From Leucobacter musarum subsp. musarum (GTDB lineage Bacteria > Actinomycetota > Actinomycetes > Actinomycetales > Microbacteriaceae): DNA of 64,000 bases. Under the pieces are notes generated by a model, which made no database searches, was not told the DNA's origin, and saw nothing but the letters and a program-made list of their open reading frames with translations. Both the position numbers and the translations under genes were made by a program. The stretch covers positions 1 through 64,000 of the forward strand of contig NZ_JHBW01000063.1 of the NCBI RefSeq assembly GCF_001273845.1, read 5' to 3'. Positions 1 to 7,235 of the stretch are shown one piece after another; position 1 is the stretch's first letter, and each line of letters starts with the position of its first letter.

Positions 1-1348
1 AAGCATTCACATTCGCATCAGGCTCCGGAACGAATGGCGCGACTTTCCTAACCGTTCCCCCGGCACCTAGGAGTCCTCCCTGGCTCGTAAAGAAAACCGA
101 ACTACCGTGGGCATAGCCTCTTGTGTACCCAGGACCGTTGCCCTCAATCCATTGAGCGGGCAATTGGTAGGGCGCCTCCGCGCTCTCCGGGATGTCACGC
201 AGGTCCAGAACAGTTGTAGAGCCGTCAAGTGCTGAAGCGTAGGCCCTCTCGCCGTCCCCATCAATGGCCAGACCAAGGAAGAACGCCGAAGCATCATTCT
301 CGAAGGTAGCGACTGGCACCGCACCATCGAACATGCTATCCGTATCGTAAACTTCCACGAAGGCACCACCCGCAACGACAACGTACTTTCCGTTGGGCGT
401 CACTGAAACCGATCTGTGTAGGTAGGCAGGCGCTCCCTTCGTCGTAACTTTCGCTGACACTGAACCATTGTGCACTTTCGTCAAGAGCCCAAAGTTGGAG
501 ATCAAGAAGACGTCTCCATTCGGTGAAACGACCATGTCCCCGGCAAGCGTTACATTGTTCGAAGCTTCCGTAGCTCCATATGCGGCAGTCACTGATCCTG
601 TATCTAGATCGTGAATTTCAACTCCAGAACCACCCTTCCAAGCCGCATATGCCTTTTTGCCGTCTGGGCTGAGTGCGAGAAGGTGCGAAAAGCCCGGTGA
701 TGTGTTTGGGACTCGAGTGTCATGCCACTCCTCCTCAACCTCCGGGTCAACATCGATAGTCACCAATGAATTGTCGGCAAAGTTGGTTGCGTAGAGGGTC
801 TTTCCATCAAGGCTCAGTTGGATTTGAAAGAAGTCCGCCGAGTCGACTTTGTGCCACTTGTCAGGGCCGATTTCAAGCACGGTGTTGGACGTAGCGTCAA
901 GTTCAGTCCAGGCGTCCGTTGAGTAGCGAGAAATCACTCCCATGGGTCCAGTCGAGTACACAAAGTTCCCATCTGCACTCGCAGCTACGGTGTAGGTCTG
1001 GGCCAATGGACTGCTGCCTGGCGACGGTTGTAGAGATGCGACCTTTGCGAGATCTGAGGTTCTGAACACTGAAACGGTGTTCACAAAAGAGTCTGCGACA
1101 TACATGAAGTCGCCGTCGGGACTAAACACCGCGCCAAATGCTCCGGGTGACTCCACCTGGGCTTCAATGCGGGACGGAAGATACGGGTCGGTTTGGGTGC
1201 TACTCGGCGACTCGGGCGCCGAATAGAACACTTGGCCAGGGGCCGCATTGGCTGCGACTGAAGTACCAGCGAGGGAAAAAGCCAGTCCAATTGTCGCCAC
1301 GGCGACACATGCAATTCGGCCGGGATAGCGTTTTTGATACCAGGACAT
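1..1348 (-). CDS. Secreted YVTN/WD40-like beta-propeller protein, 3' end cut by window edge
   Basis: An open frame runs leftwards without a stop from an ATG at 1348 to the window edge, about 449 residues so far, so the gene is partial at its C-terminus. The ATG is preceded by an AAAGGAA ribosome site. The protein opens with a Sec signal peptide: basic residues, a hydrophobic stretch around residues 13-32, and a likely cleavage site after Ala-Asn-Ala. Next come repeated blades with motifs such as FSPDGDFMYVAD, LSLDGKTLYATN, LSPDGKKAYAAW and VTPNGKYVVVAG. These are typical of YVTN/lactonase-like beta-propellers, which bind ligands or proteins outside the cell. No catalytic function can be assigned. 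The base composition is lower in GC than DNA right of 9.95 kb. It is transcribed away from the DUF5819 operon. Confidence 0.85.
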   Translation of the reverse strand, partial: MSWYQKRYPGRIACVAVATIGLAFSLAGTSVAANAAPGQVFYSAPESPSSTQTDPYLPSRIEAQVESPGAFGAVFSPDGDFMYVADSFVNTVSVFRTSDLAKVASLQPSPGSSPLAQTYTVAASADGNFVYSTGPMGVISRYSTDAWTELDATSNTVLEIGPDKWHKVDSADFFQIQLSLDGKTLYATNFADNSLVTIDVDPEVEEEWHDTRVPNTSPGFSHLLALSPDGKKAYAAWKGGSGVEIHDLDTGSVTAAYGATEASNNVTLAGDMVVSPNGDVFLISNFGLLTKVHNGSVSAKVTTKGAPAYLHRSVSVTPNGKYVVVAGGAFVEVYDTDSMFDGAVPVATFENDASAFFLGLAIDGDGERAYASALDGSTTVLDLRDIPESAEAPYQLPAQWIEGNGPGYTRGYAHGSSVFFTSQGGLLGAGGTVRKVAPFVPEPDANVNA

Positions 1349-2244
1349 CTTGTTCCTTTGAGTAATTTGAGAGTTTGGGATCGGCGCAAAAACCCGATTG
1401 GCATCAGATTTGTTCTTTGCACCAAGCTCCACAATGTGCAACTTCAAAGATCGAGGGCACTGGACCCGAAGACTTCCCCGGGACATTCACCTTGCCTCTC
1501 ACCCGCCCCGCCTCCTGTCGATGATCGATAGCGCCGACAATCGCTATATCGGTCCCAATTGGGTTCTGGCTAAAGCTGTAAGGCACCGATGACCCCTCTG
1601 GATGCACCCCAATTCTTTGATTCGCCGTACAGTCCCCGCTTCACGCAATTCCGATCGATAGCCGGGCCGACAACGTCCTTGACGCTGTTGAGCCTCTAGC
1701 TATTTCTCACAGCGGTTCCGCTGCCACAAGCGCATTCAGCGTGCGGTGCGCCAAGTGAGTGATCGACCGACTCGACAGCCGCCTCGCTAATCGCGAAATG
1801 GATGTCGTGTACTGTCCCATTCCGTTTACGAGAACCACACTGTCGATACTCGACTTTGAGACTCCACTACGAAGTTGACTTGCGATCTCGATCGTCAGAG
1901 AACGAAACTCCCGGCGATATCTACTGCGCGCTGTCCCTGATGTTCAGCTTCTGGCAACGACACAGTCTGGTGAGAGATTCCAACTCGCCCTCGCGGCGAC
2001 AACGGGATTGCCATTCCTGCATTGCGCATCTGAAACTTCAATTTACATTTTTCGCGAAGGCCCTTGTCAGGGGTTTTCTAAACCCCCTGCCCAGCGCTTC
2101 GCGGATGAACTGCATGGTGAAATGTATGGCATTCGACGCTGGCAAAGAAGCTCAGCGCAGAAGCCATGACGTAACTTGCAGTCCGACTTAACAAGTGCCG
2201 AAACGCGCAAGGTTTCCGCACCCCACAAGCACCGGAGAGTGACA
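1349..2244. other. Long intergenic region between divergent genes, no gene seen
   Basis: About 900 bases separate the beta-propeller gene (leftward) from the DUF5819 gene (rightward). Short open frames exist on both strands, including one of 129 codons at 1802-2191, but none has a good ribosome site, a recognisable motif or amino-acid usage like real proteins here. It must contain the promoters of both flanking genes. An inverted repeat is listed separately. It could also hold remains of a decayed gene; I could not recognise any. Confidence 0.5.
2070..2086. repeat. Short GC inverted repeat GGGGTTT-TCT-AAACCCC
   Basis: Perfect 7-bp arms with a 3-base loop lie 160 bases before the DUF5819 start. 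There is no T-run, so a terminator is not obvious. It could be a regulator-binding site for the operon, or chance. Confidence 0.35.
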
Positions 2245-3039
2245 ATGGCTACCGATATCGCTGAATTACCCAAACGTGGCAAAAGTTTCGCACGGGCGTC
2301 AATTGTCGCGATTGCGGGTATTGCCCTCTGGCACATCATCGCCAGTTTTTTGTGGATTGCCCCACCGACGCCCCTACGTGACCTCGTCCCGGGGAATGCT
2401 CTCAATTCCTACATGATGCCTTGGTACGGGCAAAGCTGGAGCGTATTTGCGCCCGCACCAATCAATGGCGATTACGACCTCAAGGTCCGCGCAGTCGTCA
2501 AGGACGAATCTGGCTCCGAAATTGCCACCGATTGGGTCTCAGCCACCGATGCAGAACTCACAATGTCAGATCACCACTTTTTCCCCCCAAGGGGCTCCCA
2601 CCTCGCATTGTCCCAAGCGTCGAAATACAAGAGCGCCTGGGATGGCCTGAACGACGAGCAACGACGAATCGCACAGCTCAACTTTTACGAGGGTGACTCT
2701 TGGCTCGGGCGCATGCAAATCGCAATGAATGAAGTTGGGGAAGAGGTGGCCCCTGTCACAGAGTTTATTGTCGCCGAGCGTTACACCGATGCCTACGCGT
2801 TTCAAGTCGCAAGAGCGGTGTGGGGCGACGATGTCGAGCGAGTGCAATTTCAGGTGTCCCGACAGAACATCATTCCCTTCACTGAACGAAATGATCCCAA
2901 AGCAGTCAGGCCGGCACCAACCGTGCTTTCTAGTGGTTGGCGCGGCATCATCGAGCTTCCTGGGCAATCAGATAAAGACTTCGCAGATACTTTTCTCCCC
3001 GCCTATCACAACCTGATTTCGAAAGCTGCAGACAAGTGA
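2245..3039 (+). CDS. DUF5819 family membrane-anchored protein
   Basis: 264 residues from ATG 2245, chosen because GGAGAG lies 5 bases before it; an upstream in-frame codon at 2176 has no ribosome site. A single membrane segment covers about residues 17-37, followed by a soluble domain of about 220 residues. That domain has the DUF5819 look, with a YGQSWSVFAPAP motif near residue 60 and a C-terminal helical part. The function of DUF5819 is not known. Family members in actinobacteria are typically found beside HTTM proteins, as here: the stop overlaps the start of the HTTM gene by a GTGA. This suggests the two proteins act as a pair in the membrane, with the soluble part probably extracytoplasmic. 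Confidence 0.8.
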   Translation: MATDIAELPKRGKSFARASIVAIAGIALWHIIASFLWIAPPTPLRDLVPGNALNSYMMPWYGQSWSVFAPAPINGDYDLKVRAVVKDESGSEIATDWVSATDAELTMSDHHFFPPRGSHLALSQASKYKSAWDGLNDEQRRIAQLNFYEGDSWLGRMQIAMNEVGEEVAPVTEFIVAERYTDAYAFQVARAVWGDDVERVQFQVSRQNIIPFTERNDPKAVRPAPTVLSSGWRGIIELPGQSDKDFADTFLPAYHNLISKAADK

Positions 3040-4262
3040 CGAAACTTTCCGAGAACTCCGCAGTTGGGCTTGCAAGAGAAGTCATGTGTTTCCTCAGCAA
3101 TTTGATCCGCGATGGAGTACGCGGAGGTGTCCTCCTAGTGAGTTCGCTGCTGGGTAACGCTGAACGCTGGCTAATTGCGGAAAAGCATGCGACCTATGGA
3201 CTCTCGGTCGCCAGAATGTTGCTCGGGTGCGCCATACTTGGCACTCTCCTTACTAACTTTAGTACTCGACTGTACACTTTCGGCCCCGGCGCGGCTTGGA
3301 GCGGCGAACAGATCTATCCTGTGAATGACCTAGCGAGAACGTTTCCGGTAAGCATTATCGTCGCTTTGATTCAAAGCGGTGGCGCTGCATTTACGATTAC
3401 GTACATCGCACTCATTCTGCTCACCCTGTGCTTTATCCTCGGTTTTCGCACGCGTCTTGTGATGATTCCACTTACGCTTTTATTCGTCGCGATCGTGGAA
3501 AGTAACGATCTAGTCGGAGACCAAAGCGATAACCTCGTGCGAATTGCGCTGACAATCATGTTCTTCGCAGACCCAGCGAAGCGCTGGTCGCTCGATGCGC
3601 TCCTCGCTCGTGAGCGCCAGATGGGGGGTTCCCCCCAGCGACGTTTCATGTTGGCTCAACCGATTTGGCCCGCTTGGCTCACAAACGCGGTGCATAACTT
3701 CGCTATTGTGCTCATTGCATGCCAGGTTTCTTTCATCTACGTCGCCGGTGGCCTTTATAAGGCCGGAGGAAACCCGTGGTCTTCTGGCCACGCCATTTAT
3801 GACCCGATTCATGTACGCCAGTTCGGCCCTTGGCCGGGTCTGAGTGACTTCGTTACTGCTTGGGGCCCCGGCGTAGCCTTCGCCACGGCGCTCACCCTAT
3901 TGGTGCAGGTCTCGTTCCCCCTGCTCCTACTCAGACGCGGCACGCGAATATTTGCGCTGGTCACCATGCTCGGATTTCACCTCGGAATCGCCGTACTCAT
4001 GGGCCTTCCTTGGTTCTCACTGGCGATGGTCGCACTCGACGCGATCTTTATTCGCGATGTCACTTGGCTCGCAATACGGGACGGACTCAGAACTCGCTGG
4101 CGCGATGCACGAAGACGAAAGTCCACAGCTGGGCATGAGCATTCGACAGCAGCTCGTTCCAAGGACTCCCTTTCCACTGTCAAGGAAACACCCTTGCCTG
4201 AACCAGGGGCCAGCCCGTTGCAGCTGCAGCCCGCCGCCAAGGATCATTTGGAAAACACGTGA
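3036..4262 (+). CDS. HTTM-domain (vitamin K carboxylase-like) integral membrane protein
   Basis: 408 residues from GTG 3036, which overlaps the preceding stop (GTGA). Several membrane segments lie roughly at 53-75, 103-155, 165-178, 218-242, 275-300 and 305-340. Features match the HTTM family (horizontally transferred transmembrane domain), which is related to vitamin K-dependent gamma-glutamyl carboxylase. These include the FxDPxxRWSLD element around 177-187 and the YVAGGLYKAGGNPW segment at 235-248, whose Lys242 sits where the carboxylase has its catalytic lysine. The carboxylase histidine of the NNH-type motif is not evident; the matching stretch around 160-166 reads VGDQSDN. The C-terminal tail of about 60 residues is hydrophilic. 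Whether it is an enzyme or a quinone- or lipid-binding membrane partner is open. It is the middle gene of a three-gene operon with overlapping junctions on both sides. Confidence 0.8.
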   Translation: MTKLSENSAVGLAREVMCFLSNLIRDGVRGGVLLVSSLLGNAERWLIAEKHATYGLSVARMLLGCAILGTLLTNFSTRLYTFGPGAAWSGEQIYPVNDLARTFPVSIIVALIQSGGAAFTITYIALILLTLCFILGFRTRLVMIPLTLLFVAIVESNDLVGDQSDNLVRIALTIMFFADPAKRWSLDALLARERQMGGSPQRRFMLAQPIWPAWLTNAVHNFAIVLIACQVSFIYVAGGLYKAGGNPWSSGHAIYDPIHVRQFGPWPGLSDFVTAWGPGVAFATALTLLVQVSFPLLLLRRGTRIFALVTMLGFHLGIAVLMGLPWFSLAMVALDAIFIRDVTWLAIRDGLRTRWRDARRRKSTAGHEHSTAARSKDSLSTVKETPLPEPGASPLQLQPAAKDHLENT

Positions 4263-5695
4263 GTGTATCAACAGATGTCGTAGTTGTGGGCAGCGGGCCA
4301 AACGGGCTTGCTGCAGCTCTCACCGCAGCAATGAACGGGCTTTCAGTCCACATCATCGAGGCAAATCAGAAGCTAGGTGGAAACGCGCGCACTGAAGAGA
4401 TGGTTGAGGGAGGCTTCATACACGATGTTGGGGCAGCGGTGCACCCGATGGCCGTGGCGTCACCATTCTTCAGAAAACTAAATATCGAGCAAAATGTGGA
4501 ATTCATTTACCCAGAGATCTCGTATGCGCACGCCATGCCAAATGGTCGAGTTGAGTATGCCTATCGGAGCCTCGCTAGAACGCTCGCGGAACTGCCTCCG
4601 ACCGATCGAAGGGCATGGGCGCGATTGTTTTCTCCACTCGTGGCGAATATTGGCACACTCACCGACATGATGCTGTCGCCCCTCCAGACACAGTCGTTGA
4701 GCCCGATCCACCTACATTTCGGAGCGGGAGCCGCTCGACGTGCTCTCGGCCGAGAGCTAGGGGCGGGCCTCTCGCAGGCCGGAGCTGGTGCGCTTCTCGC
4801 CGGCGTCGAAGCGCACGCGATTGGCGCATCCTCATTTCCAGCTTCTCTGGTAGGTATCGGCCTCGCAGCTCACGCGCATTCAGGTGGATGGCCGATTCCC
4901 GTGGGCGGTTCACAGTCGATCACTGATTTCTTGGTACATCGTCTCGCCGATCTCGGCGCCACATTCGAACTCAACCGGCGGGTCACCAGCCTGGATGAAC
5001 TCCCCAAGAGTCACATCACGCTTCTCGACGTGACGCCTCACGGTTTCCTCAAGATCGCCGGAAGCCGTTTGCCGAGGTCAGATCGAAATCGGCTAAAGCG
5101 CTTCACTTATGGCCCGGGAATCGCCAAGCTCGACATGACGCTTCATGAGTCTGTCCCATGGCTTGATTCTCGACTAGGCGAAGCATCAACCGTTCATCTT
5201 GCCGGAGACCAACGGTCGCTCATGCGCTCAGAACATGCAGTCGCAAGAGGAAAAATCCCATTTGAGCCATATGTTCTACTAAGTCAGCCATCCACGTTCG
5301 ATGCGACTCGGGCGCCAAGGGGGAAACACGTCTTATGGGCCTACATGCATGTTCCACAATGGAGCAGGTTCGACCCGACTTTGGCTATCTATCAATCGAT
5401 CGAACGCCACGCCCCCGGTTTCCGAGATGTCATTCGTTCAAATCAAGTTTCTCTTGCATCCTCCCTAACAAGAATGAATGCAAATCTGATCGGTGGCGAC
5501 CTCAGTGCTGGGACCATAAATCTTCGACAAATACTGGCGAGGCCTGCATTCACGAAGTCTCCGTGGCGCACTCCACTGCCTGGGGTTTATCTCTGCTCAG
5601 CTTCTACGACCCCAGGTCCCGGAGTTCATGGAATGGCCGGTTGGTACGCAGCGGAGACCGCGTTGAGTGATCTCATAGCGAGTGGTGACGACTGA
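4259..5695 (+). CDS. NAD(P)/FAD-dependent oxidoreductase of the phytoene desaturase (CrtI)-like family
   Basis: 478 residues from GTG 4259, overlapping the HTTM stop by GTGA, so translation is probably coupled. The N-terminal Rossmann fold has VVVVGSGPNGLAAA at residues 7-20, an acidic residue (Glu34) ending strand two, and the LGGNAR element at 39-44, as in CrtI/carotene isomerase/retinol saturase-like enzymes. The C-terminus has the family's closing motif GPGVHGMAGWYAAE. Such enzymes oxidise, reduce or isomerise polyprenyl or other lipid chains at the membrane. No carotenoid genes lie nearby. The partner HTTM protein suggests a quinone-like or lipid substrate, but this is inference. The GC content is lower than that of the core genes. 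Confidence 0.85.
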   Translation: MSVSTDVVVVGSGPNGLAAALTAAMNGLSVHIIEANQKLGGNARTEEMVEGGFIHDVGAAVHPMAVASPFFRKLNIEQNVEFIYPEISYAHAMPNGRVEYAYRSLARTLAELPPTDRRAWARLFSPLVANIGTLTDMMLSPLQTQSLSPIHLHFGAGAARRALGRELGAGLSQAGAGALLAGVEAHAIGASSFPASLVGIGLAAHAHSGGWPIPVGGSQSITDFLVHRLADLGATFELNRRVTSLDELPKSHITLLDVTPHGFLKIAGSRLPRSDRNRLKRFTYGPGIAKLDMTLHESVPWLDSRLGEASTVHLAGDQRSLMRSEHAVARGKIPFEPYVLLSQPSTFDATRAPRGKHVLWAYMHVPQWSRFDPTLAIYQSIERHAPGFRDVIRSNQVSLASSLTRMNANLIGGDLSAGTINLRQILARPAFTKSPWRTPLPGVYLCSASTTPGPGVHGMAGWYAAETALSDLIASGDD

Positions 5696-5880
5696 ATTAG
5701 AAACGCGTCAATTGAGGCTGCGGCCAATAGCACACGGTGAACATCGCGCCACATTTCCATCGAGCATCGGCCCGACCGTGCCAGCGCCTACGTTTAGCGC
5801 ACAGCGATCTCGAGAACAGTAGGTCTCCAAATCGAATCTAGCCCGTGGGCACGCGCATCCGCGAAAGGAAGTGCACTGAA

Positions 5881-6882
5881 ATGCAGAGTATAGGGATTCC
5901 GGAAGAGGACGCGTACGCCGTACTTTTTCCCGCATTTGAAGACCTCAAGGCGCCTCGATGGCTCGGCACTGCAATTGAGCAAGGCACTCGGTTTTTGCTG
6001 CTCGCAGAATCGCGGCTTGAGTATCTCAACCGAGAAATGACACACGCCCGTAGAACACGCGAGAGCGTGTCTACCTTCAGCGCGTTTACGAGTGAACTCC
6101 GAAAATTGAGCCGAGATTCACTGGTGCTCGCTGTGGATCAAGAGCCTTGGGGTATTCGACGGCTACACGACCTCGTGCCGAACTACGAGGATCCAAGCAA
6201 CCTAGAAGCTTTTGAGGAGAGTGTCTGTCACGTGGCTTCCACTGCCTCTTCACTCGGGATCGACTTGTTTCTTTCACCAGTACTTGACAAGCTTCGGGGA
6301 GAAAACCCATGGCTAGAATCGCGGAGTCTCAATCGAGAAATCGAGGACATCACCACTTTAGGAGCGGCCTACATTCGCCTCACCCAGAAAAATGGGGTCC
6401 TTACGGCAGCGAAACACTTCCCTGGATTTCCGGAGCTCACAACTGATCCAGCACTCGAAGACACCTCAGTGCGTTCGGGCGATTGGGACTTAGAACTTCT
6501 TATCCCGTTCAAAGCCGCAATCGAAAGCGGAGCTCGGATAATAATGCTTGGGCCAGCGGTTGTCGCCGATGTTGACGGTTTCCAACCGGCTTCAACATCT
6601 GCGCGTACCGTCGCAGTTTTACGAAACAAACTTCACTTTCGCGGTGTCATTATGAGCGACATTCTGGACTCCCCCGCTACCAGCCGTGGCAGAAGTATTC
6701 CAGCCACAGCGATAGATGCGATTGGGGCGGGAGTCAACCTACTACTCGTTCCTGGCGGCGATCAACTTGCCGAAATAGTAGATGCCATTTCGAAAACTGC
6801 TCGCGCAGATTCAGCCTTCAGAAGTCTCCTATTTCACAGCGCTCGAAAGGTTAAAGGCCTCGCAGACTCATCGCGTCATTGA
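5881..6882 (+). CDS. Glycoside hydrolase family 3 (NagZ-like) protein lacking the usual acid/base histidine
   Basis: 333 residues from ATG 5881, preceded by AAAGGAAG nine bases upstream; a GTG at 5845 is in frame but has no ribosome site. It follows the GH3 N-terminal barrel plan: DQEPWGIRRL at 86-95 for the usual DQEGGxVxRL, KHFPG at 178-182, and GVIMSD at 255-260 with Asp260 at the nucleophile position. In NagZ-type beta-N-acetylhexosaminidases KHFPG is followed by HG and a D-S-H catalytic pair. Here the stretch reads FPELTTDPALED, so the histidine is missing. The enzyme may use another acid/base, have a changed activity or be a binding protein. No signal peptide is seen. It stands 185 bases behind the FAD oxidoreductase and may be co-expressed with it. 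Confidence 0.75.
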   Translation: MQSIGIPEEDAYAVLFPAFEDLKAPRWLGTAIEQGTRFLLLAESRLEYLNREMTHARRTRESVSTFSAFTSELRKLSRDSLVLAVDQEPWGIRRLHDLVPNYEDPSNLEAFEESVCHVASTASSLGIDLFLSPVLDKLRGENPWLESRSLNREIEDITTLGAAYIRLTQKNGVLTAAKHFPGFPELTTDPALEDTSVRSGDWDLELLIPFKAAIESGARIIMLGPAVVADVDGFQPASTSARTVAVLRNKLHFRGVIMSDILDSPATSRGRSIPATAIDAIGAGVNLLLVPGGDQLAEIVDAISKTARADSAFRSLLFHSARKVKGLADSSRH

Positions 6883-7235
6883 ACCCGGGTGAATTATCGG
6901 CTGCCAGTACTTGCTGATGCAGTGATCACCAACACTTTGGTTAGTCCTCCGGAGCCCGAAACGGCACCCTGAAGAGTCACGCGGACTCTCCTGCGTGCCG
7001 CAGCGCCTGATACAGATCGGCGGCTGAGGCGGTGAAATCGAACCGAAAGCCATAGTCTCAACCGAGCAAGGCACCCGTAGATGACAACTGTATTCGTAAA
7101 CGAGGCAACTTAGATTCGAGCGCGAGGGTGAAATCCGAGGTGAAGATACAATATTCTCCACACATTTCCCTCGCATAGACAGGCCGGTCGAAGGAGAATC
7201 TGTCGTAAGTCGGTTGCGCGCTAATTGGGAGTGTC
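6883..7235. other. Intergenic region before the LuxR-type regulator
   Basis: 353 bases without a supportable gene. A small perfect inverted repeat (AGAGTC-ACGCG-GACTCT) lies at 6973-6989; it lacks a T-run. Short minus-strand frames here have no ribosome site or motif. The region presumably carries the promoter of the regulator that starts at 7236. Confidence 0.45.

Noticed and set aside
1802..2191. 129-codon plus-strand frame ahead of the DUF5819 gene
   Set aside because: No ribosome site, composition rich in Ser/Arg/Cys/His unlike real proteins, no motif, and it overlaps the preferred upstream region of the DUF5819 gene.
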